A stretch of DNA of 10,426 nucleotides from contig JAABQN010000058.1 in assembly GCA_011391455.1 (NCBI GenBank), forward strand, positions 1-10,426, written 5' to 3'. Below, piece after piece: positions 1 through 5,114 of this stretch (position 1 is the stretch's first letter; every line of letters begins with the position of its first letter). Made by a program: the position numbers and the translations under genes. The stretch comes from Nitrospiraceae bacterium. Its GTDB lineage: Bacteria; Nitrospirota; Nitrospiria; Nitrospirales; Nitrospiraceae. The notes beneath the pieces are model-generated. The model had not been told where the DNA came from and searched no databases. It saw nothing but the letters and a program-made list of their open reading frames with translations.

Positions 1-395
1 CGAAACCCAAGGTTTCGGTAGAGTGCATGAGCGGCATGGTTCGAAGCCCGCACCTCAAGCACGGCGCGCATTGCTGCCTGTGCCAGCCCCACTTCCAGAG
101 CCTGTGTGACCATGGCCCTGGCAATACCCTTGCGCTGCATCGACTCGATGACCGCCAAGTTCATCAGCCGTACTTCCTCGAAGACAATCCAGAAACAGAG
201 ATACCCGAAAATCGAGACGGAACCAACTTCACCCGGCGGTATCTGCTTTGCCACTAGAAAATTTGCAAAGGGATTGCCGCTCAGTTCCGCCTCCAGCATT
301 TTGCGCGTCCAGGGGGCCGAGAAGCAAGCTTCTTCGATCTTCAGAATGTCCGGCAGCGCCTCGACGGTCGCCGGCTCGATGACCCACTCGCCCAT
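1..395 (-). CDS. rimI: Ribosomal protein S18-alanine N-acetyltransferase RimI (GNAT), 3' end cut by window edge
   Basis: RimI transfers an acetyl group from acetyl-CoA to the N-terminal alanine of ribosomal protein S18 in the cytoplasm. The 131 visible residues, starting MGEWVIEPATVEALPDI, show a GNAT fold: an acceptor-side helix with EEACFSAPW (residues 21-29), the acetyl-CoA loop QRKGIARAM (87-95, Q/RxxGxG/A motif), and then LEVRASNHAAHALYRNLGF (113-131). E114 and Y126 have the same 12-residue spacing as the catalytic Glu and Tyr of Salmonella RimI. The frame is open to base 3, so only the last few residues lie outside. The ATG at 395-393 has a GGAGG ribosome site (CCTCC at 402-406 on the plus strand) about 6 bases upstream. 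It follows tsaB on the same strand; a tsaB-rimI pair is a common bacterial arrangement. Start and family are well supported. Confidence 0.9.
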   Translation of the reverse strand, partial: MGEWVIEPATVEALPDILKIEEACFSAPWTRKMLEAELSGNPFANFLVAKQIPPGEVGSVSIFGYLCFWIVFEEVRLMNLAVIESMQRKGIARAMVTQALEVGLAQAAMRAVLEVRASNHAAHALYRNLGF

Positions 396-408
396 CGCCA
401 CCCTCCTG

Positions 409-424
409 GCAGGATGCTGAAAAA
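409..424 (+). repeat. 16-bp match to the end of the MITE-like element at 6026-6152
   Basis: The 16 bases GCAGGATGCTGAAAAA are identical to the terminal inverted repeat of the element at 6026-6152 (its right end, read on the minus strand). Only this end is present and the rest of the element is absent. It sits immediately upstream of the rimI ribosome-binding site, so it is a solo end or relic. Confidence 0.6.
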
Positions 425-439
425 TTCGCTCTCGCAAGC

Positions 440-525
440 GTGAAAAGTGAAAGGTAAAACGTAGAATTATCGAGTGCTTATCATCCGAACCTTTCACGTT
501 TAACGATTCACGTCTTACGATTCAC
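440..525. repeat. Degenerate GTGAA-type intergenic repeat with inverted arms
   Basis: The tsaB-rimI gap has low-complexity units of the kind GTGAAAAGTGAAAGGT. GTGAAAGGT (447-455) is perfectly complementary to ACCTTTCAC (489-497), and ACGATTCAC occurs twice as a direct repeat (503-511 and 517-525). Similar A/G-rich units occur at 2085-2155. It could fold into a hairpin in the tsaB-rimI transcript. No U-run follows, so I do not call a terminator. Confidence 0.55.
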
Positions 526-537
526 TAGACGGCTTTT

Positions 538-1299
538 TTAAGCACCCAGCCGTGCCTTCACTTTTCTTGCGATCCGTTCCTGACGCAGGGCCACAGGAGA
601 CATGCCGCCGGACTCTTCGTACTTCAATTCTGCAGCAGTCCGTTGCACATACAGCGGACTAATACCGGTTTCTGCATACTCACCTCGCCGGAGCCGTTCA
701 ATCCCCGCCAGCCCAATCGAGACGGCCGAGGGCTTCATGACAGCGTCCGGTGCCTCAATGATCGTAACGGTGGAAGAAACAGCCAAACGAATGGCAGGAG
801 CCTCGACCGTCCAGCCTTCGCCGAATACGAGGACTGATTCGGTGAGACTCTTCCCCAGCATAACGGGAGTGCCCACCTGTTCCGATACGACTCGCTCCAG
901 CCGACCATCGCCGGTCCAGCGAAACAGTGCCCAGTAGAGTTCCCCTCGCCGGCTATTGAGAATGGGACAGAGCAGATCCGAGGTTCCTCTCAGATTCCAG
1001 GCCAGCCCTTCCAGAGTCGGCACCACCGCCAAGGGAAGTTGGCTGATCGTCCGGAATCCGAGGAGCGTGGCCAGCCCGACGCGCAGCCCCGTGAATGATC
1101 CTGGACCGATCGACACGACCAAACCTTCCAGTTGTTTGAGTGTCAGACCAGTCTCACGAAACAACCGATCGATCGTCGGCAACAACAGCTTGGCATGCGA
1201 TCCCGCCGCATCCTGATCGTGCCTGGCGAGCACACGCGCCCCATCGAGAATCGCCACGCTCTGCCACGAGGTTGCCGTCTCGACAGCCAATACTTTCAT
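538..1299 (-). CDS. tsaB: tRNA N6-threonylcarbamoyladenosine synthesis protein TsaB
   Basis: TsaB (YeaZ) is the non-catalytic partner of TsaD in the complex that makes t6A37 in ANN-decoding tRNAs in the cytoplasm. The 253-residue product begins MKVLAVETATSWQSVAIL, the ASKHA-type phosphate-1 strand of the family. It carries the family signature GLVVSIGPGSFTGLRVGLATLLGF (about residues 59-82), and the helix HAKLLLPTIDRLFRETGL (35-52) matches the dimer-interface region. It is slightly longer than E. coli TsaB (231 residues), the extra part being a basic C-terminal tail (RIARKVKARLGA). The ATG overlaps the stop of the upstream lipoprotein gene as ATGA, which suggests translational coupling. rimI follows after about 140 bases. 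Its place between radA and rimI fits a housekeeping operon. Identification is firm. Confidence 0.95.
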   Translation of the reverse strand: MKVLAVETATSWQSVAILDGARVLARHDQDAAGSHAKLLLPTIDRLFRETGLTLKQLEGLVVSIGPGSFTGLRVGLATLLGFRTISQLPLAVVPTLEGLAWNLRGTSDLLCPILNSRRGELYWALFRWTGDGRLERVVSEQVGTPVMLGKSLTESVLVFGEGWTVEAPAIRLAVSSTVTIIEAPDAVMKPSAVSIGLAGIERLRRGEYAETGISPLYVQRTAAELKYEESGGMSPVALRQERIARKVKARLGA

Positions 1300-2171
1300 T
1301 GGAGTGAGGCCTGCGCAAGGTCGGCAGCGCTCAACGGAAGATTTGGAATCATTTCATGAAACGTCACCTGCACGCTCCCCTGCCCCTTGCCATCTTCCAA
1401 TAAGATCTTAAATGGCCTCACCAGCTGCTTATCGCCCGCGCTTGAAACCGCCTCCGCCTCGCCGATTGCACGGAAGTCTTCGTACTGAATGGTCGCCTCC
1501 ACCGCTCCCGACTCCGTGAGCCGATCCTCCTGGACGACATGCAATGTCTGCCGCTCAAACCACAATCGCCGTCGCATGAACTGCGCCCCGCTGGAAGACG
1601 GCCCAAAGACCTCCAGCCGGTACCGATCCCCCTCTTCTACGAGGGTGACCGTCTCGTTTTTCGCAATCGTGCCGGTGCCCAACAGGCCACCCATCGCCCA
1701 CACACTCAATTGAAACGGACGGGCGAGCTTTCCCATCTCGCTCATATCGGACGGACTGCCGGACAGGACACGGCCCATCGTCGGCAATCGTAACTTGAAT
1801 TGATCCTCTCCCTGCACAAATTCAAAGAGCTCACCGCCGACTGCGGTGAACCCGCGCAGGCGCATGGCGTTCGGACGACGATAGTACAACGATCCCTCCA
1901 CCCGTGACGCGATAGGAATGATCCCTCCCCGCACCTTCGCGCTGAAGAGACCTTTCATTGTCCGGATCGTCGCTTTCTGCTGACTGAGCAAAGCCGTCAG
2001 CTCCTCCACCGTCGCCTTCTTGAGCTGGACTTCCTCCTTCGGCGCAAACAGCGCGCAACCAGATAGCGTAGCTACGGCTAAAGCAAAAAGACTGAAGGCC
2101 AAAAGGCTAACGCCTTCACTTTTCCCCTTTAACTTTCTACTTTTGACTTGCGCACTACGCCAATACGACAT
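1296..2171 (-). CDS. LolB/LolA-like outer-membrane lipoprotein
   Basis: This 291-residue product has a lysine/arginine-rich start, a hydrophobic stretch (about residues 21-37) and a lipobox LSGC with the acylated cysteine at C39, so it is very probably a lipoprotein. The mature part starts with a helix (VEELTALLSQQKATIRTMKGLFSAKV, 55-80) followed by alternating strands such as VEGSLYYRRPNAMRLRGF and RYRLEVFGP, the layout of the LolA/LolB/DUF4292 half-barrel that carries lipids or lipoproteins in the periplasm. The ATG at 2171 has a strong GGAGAGG ribosome site 6 bases upstream and lies 17 bases inside the end of radA. The 3' end overlaps tsaB by 4 bases. The signal-peptide region is encoded by an A/G-rich repeat. 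The fold assignment is by pattern only, and its cargo is unknown. Confidence 0.75.
   Translation of the reverse strand: MSYWRSAQVKSRKLKGKSEGVSLLAFSLFALAVATLSGCALFAPKEEVQLKKATVEELTALLSQQKATIRTMKGLFSAKVRGGIIPIASRVEGSLYYRRPNAMRLRGFTAVGGELFEFVQGEDQFKLRLPTMGRVLSGSPSDMSEMGKLARPFQLSVWAMGGLLGTGTIAKNETVTLVEEGDRYRLEVFGPSSSGAQFMRRRLWFERQTLHVVQEDRLTESGAVEATIQYEDFRAIGEAEAVSSAGDKQLVRPFKILLEDGKGQGSVQVTFHEMIPNLPLSAADLAQASLQ
2085..2155. repeat. A/G-rich repeat with inverted arms inside the lipoprotein signal sequence
   Basis: On the minus strand this is a run of AAAAGT/GAAAG-type units, similar to 440-455. GAAGGC (2094-2099) pairs with GCCTTC (2112-2117), and the flanks AAAAAG and CTTTT extend the complementarity imperfectly. 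The segment encodes the n-region and h-region of the lipoprotein signal peptide, so a repeat-like sequence appears to be in coding use. Confidence 0.4.
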
Positions 2172-3516
2172 CGAGCGCCTCTCCTACTTCCCTGATGCCG
2201 ATCAATTCGATCCCATCGATGGGGTCGAGCTTGGCCAAGTTGCGTTCCGGCAACAGACAGCGTTTGAATCCCATCTTTGCCGCTTCACGTATCCTCATCT
2301 CAGCCTGGCTAATGGCCCGCACTTCACCGCCAAGCCCCACTTCACCCAACACCAACAGTCCCGGTTCAATCGGCACTTCGCGCAAACTCGATGTGACCGC
2401 CGCCACGATGCCCAAATCGATGGCCGGCTCGTCGATATGCATCCCCCCGACGACGTTCACATAGACATCTTGCCCGGACAGATGCATGCCCAGCCGCTTT
2501 TCCATCACCGCGAGCAAGAGCGAAACCCGATTCTGCTCCACCCCGTTCGCCATCCGTTTTGGCATCGCATAGCTCGTGGACGACACCAATGCTTGTAGTT
2601 CTACCAGAATGGGCCGCGATCCTTCGAGGCTGGATACCACCACCGATCCTGTCGTGCGCTGAGACCGTTCCGCCAAGAACAACTCGGAGGGATTACTCAC
2701 TTCCTCCAAACCTGAGTCTTTCATTTCAAACACGCCGATCTCGTTGGTCGAGCCAAAGCGATTTTTTACCGCACGGAGAATACGAAAGCTGTGGCCCTTG
2801 TCCCCTTCAAAATAGAGCACCGTATCGACGATATGTTCCAACAGTCTCGGCCCTGCGATCGCGCCTTCTTTGGTGACATGCCCGATGATGAAGACCGGCA
2901 CGCTACTGCGTTTCGCGTACCACATCAATTGGCCTGCCACTTCCTGCACCTGGCTGATGCTGCCTGGCGCGGAGGTAATCTGTTCTGTGTAGACCGTTTG
3001 GATCGAGTCGACCACCATTGCGGCGGGCTGGATCTCCTGCGCCGCTTTGAGAATTTGTTCGAGGGAAGTTTCCGCCAGAATTAACAGATTCGGATGCTCG
3101 ATGCCGAGCCGCTGCCCCCGCATCTTGATCTGCCTCGGAGATTCCTCTCCGGAGACATACAGCACCGGTTCTTCCTTGGAAGACAGGCGCGGGAGCGCCT
3201 GGAGTAACAGCGTAGTCTTCCCAATCCCAGGATCGCCGCCGATCAGGATGACCGAGCCGGGAATGACTCCCCCGCCCAGCACCCGGTCGAATTCGCCGAT
3301 ATGCGTCAGCCGCCGGTCTTCACCGACCACTTCTATCTCGGCAATCGGCGTGGCCTTCGCCTGCGCCGTCTTCATCGCAGCAGGCCGCCCCTTGCCGGTC
3401 GGCGCCTGCCGTTCCTCTTTCATGGTATTCCAGCCGCTGCAATCAGGGCAGCGGCCCAGCCATCGTGGTGACTGATGGCCGCAAGCTTGGCAGGAAAAAC
3501 TCGTCTTCGCCCGCAT
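2155..3516 (-). CDS. radA: DNA repair protein RadA/Sms
   Basis: RadA is a RecA-like ATPase that drives branch migration of recombination intermediates in the cytoplasm. With the ATG at 3516 the product has 453 residues, normal for the family. In order: an N-terminal zinc finger with C9/C12 and C23/C26 (CQACG, CPDC), Walker A GGDPGIGKT (about 93-101), Walker B AMVVDS (about 166-171), the RadA-specific KNRFG motif (251-255), and a C-terminal Lon-protease-like domain containing GGMHIDEPAIDLGIVAAVTSS and ending at residue 453. A TTG start at 3531 is open, but TTGAGG there fits better as the ribosome site: GAGG lies 9 bases before the ATG at 3516. It is the first gene of the radA-lipoprotein-tsaB-rimI run. 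Identification is firm. Confidence 0.96.
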   Translation of the reverse strand: MRAKTSFSCQACGHQSPRWLGRCPDCSGWNTMKEERQAPTGKGRPAAMKTAQAKATPIAEIEVVGEDRRLTHIGEFDRVLGGGVIPGSVILIGGDPGIGKTTLLLQALPRLSSKEEPVLYVSGEESPRQIKMRGQRLGIEHPNLLILAETSLEQILKAAQEIQPAAMVVDSIQTVYTEQITSAPGSISQVQEVAGQLMWYAKRSSVPVFIIGHVTKEGAIAGPRLLEHIVDTVLYFEGDKGHSFRILRAVKNRFGSTNEIGVFEMKDSGLEEVSNPSELFLAERSQRTTGSVVVSSLEGSRPILVELQALVSSTSYAMPKRMANGVEQNRVSLLLAVMEKRLGMHLSGQDVYVNVVGGMHIDEPAIDLGIVAAVTSSLREVPIEPGLLVLGEVGLGGEVRAISQAEMRIREAAKMGFKRCLLPERNLAKLDPIDGIELIGIREVGEALDVVLA

Positions 3517-3591
3517 CAGGAAACGCCTCAAGAAAATAGAAATCTGAGGGTCATATTAAAGGATAGGGAAGATGAATGGAAGATACGAGAG

Positions 3592-3609
3592 TCTCAGCGG
3601 TTGCTGAGA
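3592..3609 (-). terminator. Hairpin downstream of the AP2-domain gene, possible weak terminator
   Basis: TCTCAGC (3592-3598) and GCTGAGA (3603-3609) form a perfect 7-bp stem closed by GGTT. It lies 13-30 bases past the stop of the minus-strand AP2 gene and upstream of radA. No run of U follows on the minus strand, so intrinsic termination is doubtful. It could protect the 3' end or separate the accessory pair from the radA operon. Confidence 0.35.
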
Positions 3610-3621
3610 AGTCTTCGTGAA

Positions 3622-4101
3622 TCACGCGGGTGAGTTGTGTGTCATGGCCTGCTTACTCTTGACAGCACAGACCCGGCTCAGCTGGCGTTCACGCTCTGCA
3701 ACGGCAAGGCGTTTGGCATGACGCTCTCCATGGCAAGATACTGTAAACTTGCGTTTTCGGCTGGCGCCATGCTCGTTGACCCAGGAAGCCAGCCAAAATT
3801 CACGGATATGGCCGGTCTTTGGGTTGGTACATTCCTCATATCTGCCGACGCCAGGAATGCCCGACCGATTGTTCCGACGAAGGCGGGTACGGACCCAGAC
3901 GGCATGGGCGTAGGGCGAATAGCGACAAAGCAGCTCACTTCGATACTCACCGGCGGCTTTCAAAGCCTTGCGTTTCCCGCCATAGATTGAGTCGGAAAAA
4001 TACTTAACGACGATTTCGTTATGTCGTTGCAGCGTAACCCGCCAAGCATGGGTTCGGCTTGCCTCATGATCGACGCGGATAATGTTACGGGGAGGAGTCA
4101 T
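3622..4101 (-). CDS. Protein with two AP2-like DNA-binding domains
   Basis: The 159-residue product from the ATG at 4101 (GAGG 9 bases upstream; a TTG at 4116 is less likely) shows two successive AP2/integrase-like modules. The first is residues 6-57: IIRVD, AWRVTLQR, VKYFSD, YGGKRKALKAAGEYRSELL. The second is about 79-141: SGIPGVGRYE, EFWLASWVNEHG, RKRKFTVSCHGERHAKRLAVAERERQL. Each has the three-strand pattern with conserved Arg/Trp/Phe followed by a helix rich in A, K and R. In phages and bacteria such modules bind DNA, often next to homing or HNH nucleases. The domain call is by pattern. The partner gene upstream on the same strand is a truncated PD-(D/E)XK nuclease, so the pair may be the remains of a mobile element. 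Target and function are unknown. Confidence 0.7.
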   Translation of the reverse strand: MTPPRNIIRVDHEASRTHAWRVTLQRHNEIVVKYFSDSIYGGKRKALKAAGEYRSELLCRYSPYAHAVWVRTRLRRNNRSGIPGVGRYEECTNPKTGHIREFWLASWVNEHGASRKRKFTVSCHGERHAKRLAVAERERQLSRVCAVKSKQAMTHNSPA

Positions 4102-4124
4102 ACTGGAGAACCTCAACGTTTGAA

Positions 4125-4361
4125 CTAATCAATGGTTCCTGGAACCTTTTGGTGCTCAGGAAGTCCCTGTAGCCGCAAATCGCCTTTTGTTCTTGTCTTG
4201 ACTTGAACTCCTCGAAATGTTTCACCACAGACCGCTATGAGGTCGTTTCCGGAATCCTTCATGGGTGGTGTAGCCTGAACGTCAAATTGCAAAAGACGAA
4301 TCTGAACGAGTAATTCTCCTAACGTTCCGGTCTTGATCTGAGATGAGATCGGGTTGTTCAT
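4125..4361 (-). pseudogene. Truncated PD-(D/E)XK nuclease-like protein (group I intron-endonuclease type)
   Basis: The 78-residue frame begins MNNPISSQIKTGTLGELLVQIRLLQFDVQ, a helix with the conserved GE, then KDSGNDLIAV (residues 36-45, the D of the core) and FRGVQVKTRT (49-58, the Q/E-x-K strand). This is the PD-(D/E)XK arrangement seen in PDDEXK_5/intron-endonuclease-like proteins. The frame stops shortly after the catalytic strand, so the last helices and strands of the fold are missing. I found no continuation in another frame. The start ATG at 4361 has AAGGA 5 bases upstream. The AP2 gene begins 23 bases after its stop. It may be a decayed gene or a short domain that acts with the AP2 protein. 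A palindrome GGTTCCTGGAACC sits at its 3' end (4134-4146). Confidence 0.55.
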
Positions 4362-4377
4362 GTTCCTTGAGTTCTAA

Positions 4378-4458
4378 CTATAGAATTAGGCTGATTCGCA
4401 TAATATGTGAATTCTGATGTTCTATCCATACTGCGCACATTGAGCAATCGTCATCCAT
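4378..4458 (-). CDS. Possible 26-residue small ORF upstream of the nuclease fragment
   Basis: An ATG at 4458-4456 is preceded by GGAGG (CCTCC at 4469-4473 on the plus strand) at a 10-base spacing. The frame encodes MDDDCSMCAVWIEHQNSHIM and six more residues before a TAG at 4380-4378. It ends 17 bases before the nuclease-fragment start. The product has no recognisable family and no clear membrane segment. It may be a leader peptide, a remnant, or chance; the main support is the ribosome site. Confidence 0.25.
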   Translation of the reverse strand: MDDDCSMCAVWIEHQNSHIMRISLIL

Positions 4459-4498
4459 CTAAATAATCCCTCCAGGCTAGCTTGCTTTACTTCCCTTG

Positions 4499-4591
4499 AA
4501 AAGCACCCATGTTGGTCTAGGTGCGGCCGTCGAACGAGGCCCTTCTCAGGGCGCGCGTTCCGGGAGCACGTAGACCAACGTGGGTGCCTTT
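4499..4591. repeat. Palindromic structured element, copy 1
   Basis: Arms at 4499-4524 and 4566-4591 are complementary at 23 of 26 positions (one further position is a G-U pair). Inside, GAACG/CGTTC and GCCC/GGGC form an inner stem closed by TTCTCA, separated by a small AG/GCG internal loop. The layout is the same as copies 3 and 4 although the arm sequence is different. A pyrimidine-rich stretch follows (about 4592-4627). The core is closest to that of copy 2. Confidence 0.7.
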
Positions 4592-4659
4592 CCAATCCTT
4601 TTTATCTTCTACTTTCCTCCTCCACCCAGCGCGGAAAGCATCCCCGCAAGAGGGCGGCC

Positions 4660-4735
4660 TGGTGGCTCCTTCACTGCGCGTGTCGGACGAGCACTGTTTC
4701 ATCGTGCGCGTTCCACGAGCAGCGTAGGTCAGCTC
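4660..4735. repeat. Palindromic structured element, copy 2 (outer arms degenerate)
   Basis: The core CTTCACTGCGCG...ACGAGCA matches the other copies. The inner stem pairs GGACG with CGTTCC and CAC with GTG around TGTTTCATC. Between 4668-4680 and 4716-4728, 10 of 13 positions are complementary, but the outermost 7 bases do not pair, so the outer arm looks lost or eroded. A pyrimidine-rich stretch follows (about 4735-4756). Confidence 0.55.
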
Positions 4736-4835
4736 TTCATCTTCTCTCATCCTTCCATACTCTAGTGGAAGAAGGGTGATGGCTGTGATGGTGCTCACTC
4801 TGCATATCGGATAAGGGCCTGTGCTGGCACTTCTC

Positions 4836-4935
4836 AAGGGGAGCAGCCGGACTGTTCTTCACTGCGCGCATTGAGGGACCACCGTTTCATCATGGGGCCT
4901 CAGCGAGCAAGAAGAATGGTCCAGCTGCTCCCCTT
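4836..4935. repeat. Palindromic structured element, copy 3
   Basis: Arms 4836-4860 and 4911-4935 pair over 25 positions with one mismatch and two G-U pairs; the outermost 12 base pairs (AAGGGGAGCAGC/GCTGCTCCCCTT) are perfect. The core shares ACTGCGCGCAT, GACCACCG and GCGAGCAAGAAG with copy 4. The inner stem is TGAGG/CCTCA above CCA/TGG. Confidence 0.8.
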
Positions 4936-4937
4936 GC

Positions 4938-4964
4938 CCGAGACTGCGCGTTTTATGATCTCGG
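4938..4964. repeat. Mini hairpin resembling a deleted core of the palindromic element
   Basis: CCGAGA (4938-4943) pairs with TCTCGG (4959-4964). The loop contains CTGCGCG followed by TTTTAT, the two most conserved pieces of the neighbouring elements without the intervening stem. It may be a shortened fifth copy. Confidence 0.35.
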
Positions 4965-5018
4965 ATGTCCTAATCTTATCCACCTCTCTCCCACTCGTGC
5001 GCAAATGGTTCCGAATCA

Positions 5019-5114
5019 AGCGGGTGACTGGACTGTCCTTCACTGCGCGCATCGAGCGACCACCGCTTTATCGTGGGGGCTCTGCGAGCAAGAAGGATGG
5101 TCCAGTCACCCGCT
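5019..5114. repeat. Palindromic structured element, copy 4, overlapping a stop codon
   Basis: Arms 5019-5041 and 5092-5114 pair over 23 positions with no true mismatch, counting two G-U pairs at the same positions as in copy 3. The outer arm (AGCGGGTGACT/AGTCACCCGCT) is almost wholly different from that of copy 3 but just as well paired. The inner stem is GAGC/GCTC above CCAC/GTGG. The TAG stop (5115-5113) of the minus-strand gene lies in its edge, so the element forms the start of that gene's 3' untranslated region. Confidence 0.8.

Larger units (their letters stand above)
4362..5112. other. Gene-poor accessory interval with repeats
   Basis: About 750 bases contain no convincing long gene. 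The left part (4362-4498) is AT-rich and precedes the minus-strand nuclease fragment; it holds a 26-residue possible ORF but no convincing -35/-10 pair. From 4499 on, four palindromic elements are separated by pyrimidine-rich or otherwise featureless spacers (about 4592-4659, 4736-4835, 4936-5018). Centre-to-centre spacing is roughly 150-190 bases. Confidence 0.6.

Noticed and set aside
2020..2598. 192-residue plus-strand frame opposite radA and the lipoprotein gene
   Set aside because: It is antisense to well-identified genes, with His/Gln-rich composition typical of a shadow frame.
3532..3591. Possible radA promoter with TAATAT as -10
   Set aside because: The hexamer at the right distance upstream (TTCCAT) matches a -35 box poorly, so it is not supported as a promoter.
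4517..4837. 106-residue minus-strand frame
   Set aside because: It covers two palindromic elements, has no family pattern and no good ribosome site.
4499..5114. CRISPR array
   Set aside because: Repeats are long palindromes with changing arms and uneven 150-190 base spacing, not identical 24-40 base repeats with uniform spacers; no cas genes are present.
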